Positions 57,301 through 63,300 of a stretch of 64,000 nt of DNA are shown piece after piece. Below the pieces are notes generated by a model, which worked only from the letters and a program-made list of their open reading frames with translations, made no database searches and was not told the DNA's origin. The first letter of the stretch is position 1. Every line of letters starts with the position of its first letter. The translations under genes and the position numbers were made by a program. Origin of the DNA: Psococerastis gibbosa (lineage: Eukaryota; Arthropoda; Insecta; Psocodea; Psocidae); NCBI GenBank assembly GCA_963971405.1, contig OZ020491.1, positions 23,492,855-23,556,854 of the forward strand, written 5' to 3'.

Positions 57301-60300
57301 ACCAAAACGAAGGAGAAACAACAACAGCTAGTAATGAGATCTCGACAGAGCTTAATGTGAATATCGAAGAGTTGTTTGGTCAAAATACTGGCAGCGATAA
57401 AGAAATTAGCATCGACATAGATGAGCTATTTCCGAAAAATGAGACGGTTCAGGCTGGCAATAATGATAACACCGGTGACAGAGTGTTGGAAGAACCTGAA
57501 CGTCAGATAGATAATACTGACAGTGCCACTGATAGTACCACTAATGAGCCAACAGACATTGAATCGTCTTTAGTGACAGAAAGTACATCTGTCGTTGAAA
57601 ATAACACTGAAGAGACGACTGAAAGCTCTAGTGATGAGAATATTGAACCCTCTACCAATGAGGCAACTGAAGCCACCCTTGATGAAGCCACAGAAACTGG
57701 CGATTACTCTGATGAAACGACTGATGAAACAACTGAGAATTATCCAGATGATTATGCCGAGTCTACAACTGAATCTTCAACTGAAACCAATGATATTCCG
57801 CCTGAAATTTCGGAAATAACATCAACTACAACACCAGCTCCATTTATATCGACATCTAGCGCAGTGCCTTCTGCCGAATGTATCAAACAAAAGGATTGTC
57901 CAATTACTCTGAGGTGCAAGGGCGGTCGGTGCATTGATCCATGCAATGGCCTGGAATGTCCAGATAACGCTGTCTGCAGGGTCAAATTTCACATCGCGCT
58001 TTGTACATGTCCTGATGGGTATAGCGGCCGACACTGCACAAAAGGTATCATCTCTTATCTTTCCTGTTGCTATTTTTTCCACGATCATGACAGTTCATGA
58101 TTTATTCCGATTATTATTAGCAGTTAAAAACTACTGCTAAATAGCATGCTCTATGTGCACTGTTAAATTGCTAAACCTACTTCTCTGCTATTATCTGTAT
58201 TTTTTTTTACATTTATCAATGTCTCGTTCCTGTCCAAGCTTTTTTTAGGCTATATGCCACCAAGCCATCTCTTTCTCGGACATACTGAGTTTTTTACTTT
58301 GCTACAGCTTCTGCACAACATATCATCATAAGCGCACTTTTGCCGTTCTTAACTGTTATGTTTAACTCGATGTTTTAATTCTAAAACTTCCTCTGAATTC
58401 ACATCACCGTTGAGCGTGTTGAAGTATTCTTTAAGGGTTTGATCAGCTTCAATTTGAGTACGGTGTGTTGCTTAAATTATCTTCTAAGTAATACATTCTC
58501 ATCTGCGACTATTTCTAATAGTTTAACAGATAGGTTGCGCTTGCGTAATGTCTAGTCTACAATTCCATATCATCTAAATCAATAACTACCTACTAATTTT
58601 TAACTCTTATTAACTTAACAGCGGCCGATGGCCGGCCGAAAGCACCGACTCCCTGCGAATCGGAAATGGACTGCCTGGACAGCGAAGCCTGCTATCGAGG
58701 GGTTTGCCAAGACCCCTGTGAATTTGCAAACTCTTGCGACAAGACTGCAGAATGTCACGCTAAAGCCCACCGCCCCGTTTGTACTTGTCCAAAAGGATAT
58801 GAGGGGAATCCGGCATTCAAGTGCTTCAAGACTCAAACCAGTAAGATGGCGCCTTTGAGAGTTACATTATTGGAAGCCACGATTTCCAAAATTTTTAGCA
58901 GTAATTGCTGTGTAAATAAAAATATTGCTAAAATATTAATGATTATCTGAGGAAACGTAAACTGCCTCAGTTGGTTTGTCAGCATGATCAGTTTTTTTAT
59001 TGCATTATCACGGAACAACTTGAGGTGTGTTTGCTGTTAATTTGAGGCAGTTTGCGACTTATAATGTAACAATTTATTTCAGGTTAACCTTTAACAATTT
59101 AACTTTCCTAACTGGAGAAATCGTGGGCTCTAAAAATTAACTCTGTATTATAGCTTTTAGCGTTTACTCGATATTGTGTTAAGCTGTTTCAGTTAAATCT
59201 AAAAAATGTAGGGAATTTTTAAACACACTCGTAAAAATTATCACAGCGCCCAGTTGCAACTCTTGTAAATATAAATTAATACGTTACATCATTTTTATCA
59301 CCGCTCACACTTTATAGATTGTGCATAGGCTATATGCTCAATCTACTCTTTTGTACAATATTTTCCTTGTTACGGTATCCCTTTCTTGGAAAATATCTTT
59401 TAAACACTACATTTTCAAAATAAGCACATTCCTGTTAACGGCAATGAGAGCAATGACTTCTTTTGAACATACGCACATCATGATGCTTAGCGTCACAAAA
59501 GAATGGGAGGGTATAGCCTATTTAGCGGTTACAAAAGTATGTAAGTTATTTCACATTTTCAATTGCTAGCAGCTTCCCATTCTTTTACCCGTCCATCTAA
59601 TAGACAACTTTTGTAAAATTATTTCCCTTACAAAACCCCTCTTCAGAATTCTGTTGTACAGCGAGAACACACTGACTTTTGTACTATACACTCCTCTTCC
59701 TTACTCTGTCCTCTGTTTTTCACAATCAATCTAGTGCGTTGTACAACGAACGGAGACTGCGATTTGACCGAAGCATGCATTGGTGGAGGTTGCCAGCGTC
59801 CATGCGACGTCCGCGACCCTTGTGCTCAACACGCTGTTTGCATCAACACCAACCACGGAGCTGACTGTTCATGTGCTGAAGGATTCCACGGAAATGGCTT
59901 CATAGGCTGCTTGCCAGGTGAGAACAATGTTATTTTTAAATCAAGCTTTAATAGCTGAGTTTCCGTTGATTTTGGATTTAGGATAAGAAAGGACGAAGTA
60001 GGAGTTAGAGTTGAATGGTGTAGGCCTCACTGTTGACTGTAGAACACACAAAACATAGTCCCACTGGTCTGAGCCAAATGCTAGACGAGTCACTTTGCTC
60101 AATAGATAATAGTATCTGGGTATCTAGATACCCACGACGAACTGCGGTCTCCCTCCCAACAGACTAAAATCTCAATGATACCTTAGTGTTAGACCTGTCT
60201 CCCATTGCCCAGCAGTATGGGTGCATGGTTATTTCAATTAGATACTATTTGTGTAGAATAATTCTTAGTATGGAACTGTATAGACTCGTAGCCTACGGGA

Positions 60301-63300
60301 ACTCTGTTAAGTCGAGCACTCACCTAATACAATGTATCAATGCCTAGCGTGTCTCAGCTTGCCCATTGTCGCAGCCCGTGTAGATTGACATCGAGGGCGT
60401 GTAGACGTGTCCCAGTTTGACAACGGCAGGGTAAAGGTCAATGGGCCACATGAGCCACAAGTAAGTCTATGTCCATATGAAACTTAATAGAAGTCACTGG
60501 AATTTTCAGTCGAATCCTACCAACCTGTCTGTCAATACAACGAAGACTGTCCGCCTTACCAGCTGTGTGATCGCCTCAATCGACTGTGTATCAGCCCTTG
60601 CTCGTCCGACTCTTGTGGAGAGAATGCAGAATGCGTGCCTGAAAATCATGGCATTACTTGTAAATGCAAGGCGGGATACGAGGGAAATCCATACGTTCAA
60701 TGTGGGCAAGGTGAGGGTAGTAGTAGTTATTTCGCCGTAAGATTACATACTTTTACTTGTACCGCGCCTTATCCTTATGGAGGGTTGGCGGCACGACATC
60801 AGCGTTTCTACACAGTCCTGTTCTGTGCGTGTTCTCATATCTCCGGCGTTCTTTCTTCTCAGTGTAACTTTCAGTCTCCCTGTTTGTTTTCTTCCTCGTA
60901 TCTCCCGGTTCATTACTCTTTTGACTAGGTGGTTTTCGTATCTACGTAGTACATGTCCCCACCAGTTCAGCCTCTTTTCTCTAAGTTTCCCACGGGTTCT
61001 CATCTCTTGTGTAATATCTTGGTTTCGCCGTAAGATTATAATATTGCAATTTTCATAATAATGGATCTCAATATTTGGAGCCCTAGTCTAAGATGCAAAT
61101 TATTGTGTCCTTGATTCCCTTGCATTTGTCGGACTTTAATTTGAAAGACAATTATTTATAGGATCAATTTATTCAACTGAAAATAAATATAGTCTATGTG
61201 CATACGTATTATCAATTAGCCTTATGCAATTACTATGTTAATACCATACGTTTAACTAATTCTTCTTAAAATGTATTATAAACACCCTGCTAATCTTTTA
61301 ACAGTTCTTGGTTGCACAAGCGACTCTGAGTGCTCATCAAACGAAGCGTGCATCAATCGTCAATGCGGAAACCCATGCAAGTGTGGGCCGAATGCAGTGT
61401 GTGAAGTCCTGTATCACAAGGCAACTTGTAAATGTCTTGCCGGCTATGGTGGCAACCCTGCTATTGGTTGTACCAGGCCTAACAACCCCTGCGATCCTAA
61501 CCCCTGCGGAACCAATGCATTATGCGAAATCGACAATGGCAATCCCATCTGCTTCTGTCCTAAGGGCCTCACCGGAAATCCATTCAAGATGTGCAGTAAG
61601 TATCCATGGTGATGATGCCTATACCGTATTAGTGATTTATGATTATTACTAGTTATTACAGTGGTACATTTAAAGCTAGATCCACTAAAGGTCTCCGTCT
61701 AGCTCTATAGCCCTTGGTGGCATGTGGCTACTCTTCAAAGCTCCTGTAAGATCTTCATAATGGACAACGCTTGTGCTTCCAACTCGTCCTTCCAAGAGTT
61801 TCGTGGACCACTCTGCATCTGTCTTCTTTTCGTACTGACTGCTTATATCCTGTTCGGCATAGTTTATCTCCTTTCAACAAGTTCCAGACGCTTTGATCAT
61901 TGCCCTTTTATGAAGCGGATTGTGTCAAAATTGATTGTTTCTATAAATAACCTGTAATGTTTCAGTTCCTGAAGGTGACGAATGTACGCCTAACCCATGT
62001 GGACCTAATTCTGGCTGTCGAATGCACAACGGAGCACCGCGCTGCTTCTGTCTACCCGAATACGAAGGACATCCGCCCCAAGTTCCATGCGGTCTTCCAC
62101 AAAATCCGTGCGACCCATCGCCGTGTGGCCCGAATACCCAATGCGCACTCCTGTCTAATGGCTTTGCCAAGTGCACTTGTCTACCTGGGTATCTCGAGTC
62201 GCCCAACACTGTTAGAGGATGCGTCGAGCGCAGGGATCCCTGCAATCCATCGCCATGTGGACCTGGAGCCATTTGTGACCCTAATCGCTCTCCTGTTTGC
62301 TACTGCCCTGAAGCAGCTGTTGGAAATCCATTCAAGTCATGTCGAGGTAAGCTTAAGAATTATACTTCTTTAAGAATATGAAGAATGTAATTTTCCAGTG
62401 GTGGGTGCAAATTCTGTATTTTATCTCTTTTTTACATTCACCCAAAATGAGGCTTTCTACTTATCTGTATCTCCTTTCATTATTTCAGAGCCTGTTGTAT
62501 CACTCTGCGAACCTGGTCCATGTGGTCCAAATGCCGACTGCTATGTCTCTTCCAATCAAGAACAATGCTTCTGCCGATCAGGCTTTACTGGTAATCCCTA
62601 CTCTGGATGTAGGGCTGAGCCTAAGACTCCCTGTCAGCCCAATCCGTGCGGACCCGGTGCTCAATGTAAAGTATCCCCACAAGGACATCCAATGTGTGTT
62701 TGCCCGCCCGGAACCAGTGGAGATCCAACTGGAGCTAGAGGTAATCAAATTAGGAAAATGCTTCCATGAGTTATAGGGACACTGGACAATTTATGCAGCA
62801 TTAATGTGTTGTTGCGTGTGTTTGCAATATTATGGGGAGTAAAGAATCCATGACATTAAACACTGTTTCTTTTCCTTTGTAGGCTGTGGAGGACCTGAAT
62901 GCACCACTGACGACGAGTGCTCTGATAAGCTCGCTTGCATTGGTTTGAAATGCAAAGACCCCTGTCCTGGATCATGTGGTATTGGAGCTCATTGTCGCGT
63001 AGAAAAACATCATCCTATCTGCACATGTGACCATGATCTCACTGGAAATCCACTAACTAGATGTTCACCACTGCCAGGTAAACTACCTTCAATGCTTACA
63101 AAAATGCTCATTTAAATTTTGCAAATTATTTGTATTCTCCTTGGACTGAGTCGGTTGAAATGGACCTTTCTCTCCTTTGACGAATATTTTATTTTTTAAA
63201 TCTGTTTTCAGTACCAGCGCCTCCCAAGAACCCTTGCAATCCATCTCCGTGCGGGCTCAACACCAGATGCTCCGTCTCTGGCTTACGTGCGGTCTGTACA

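Noticed and set aside
59734-59736. An apparent start codon at the exon 39 junction
   Set aside because: The Met arises from a codon split A|TG across the intron; the frame continues from upstream exons.
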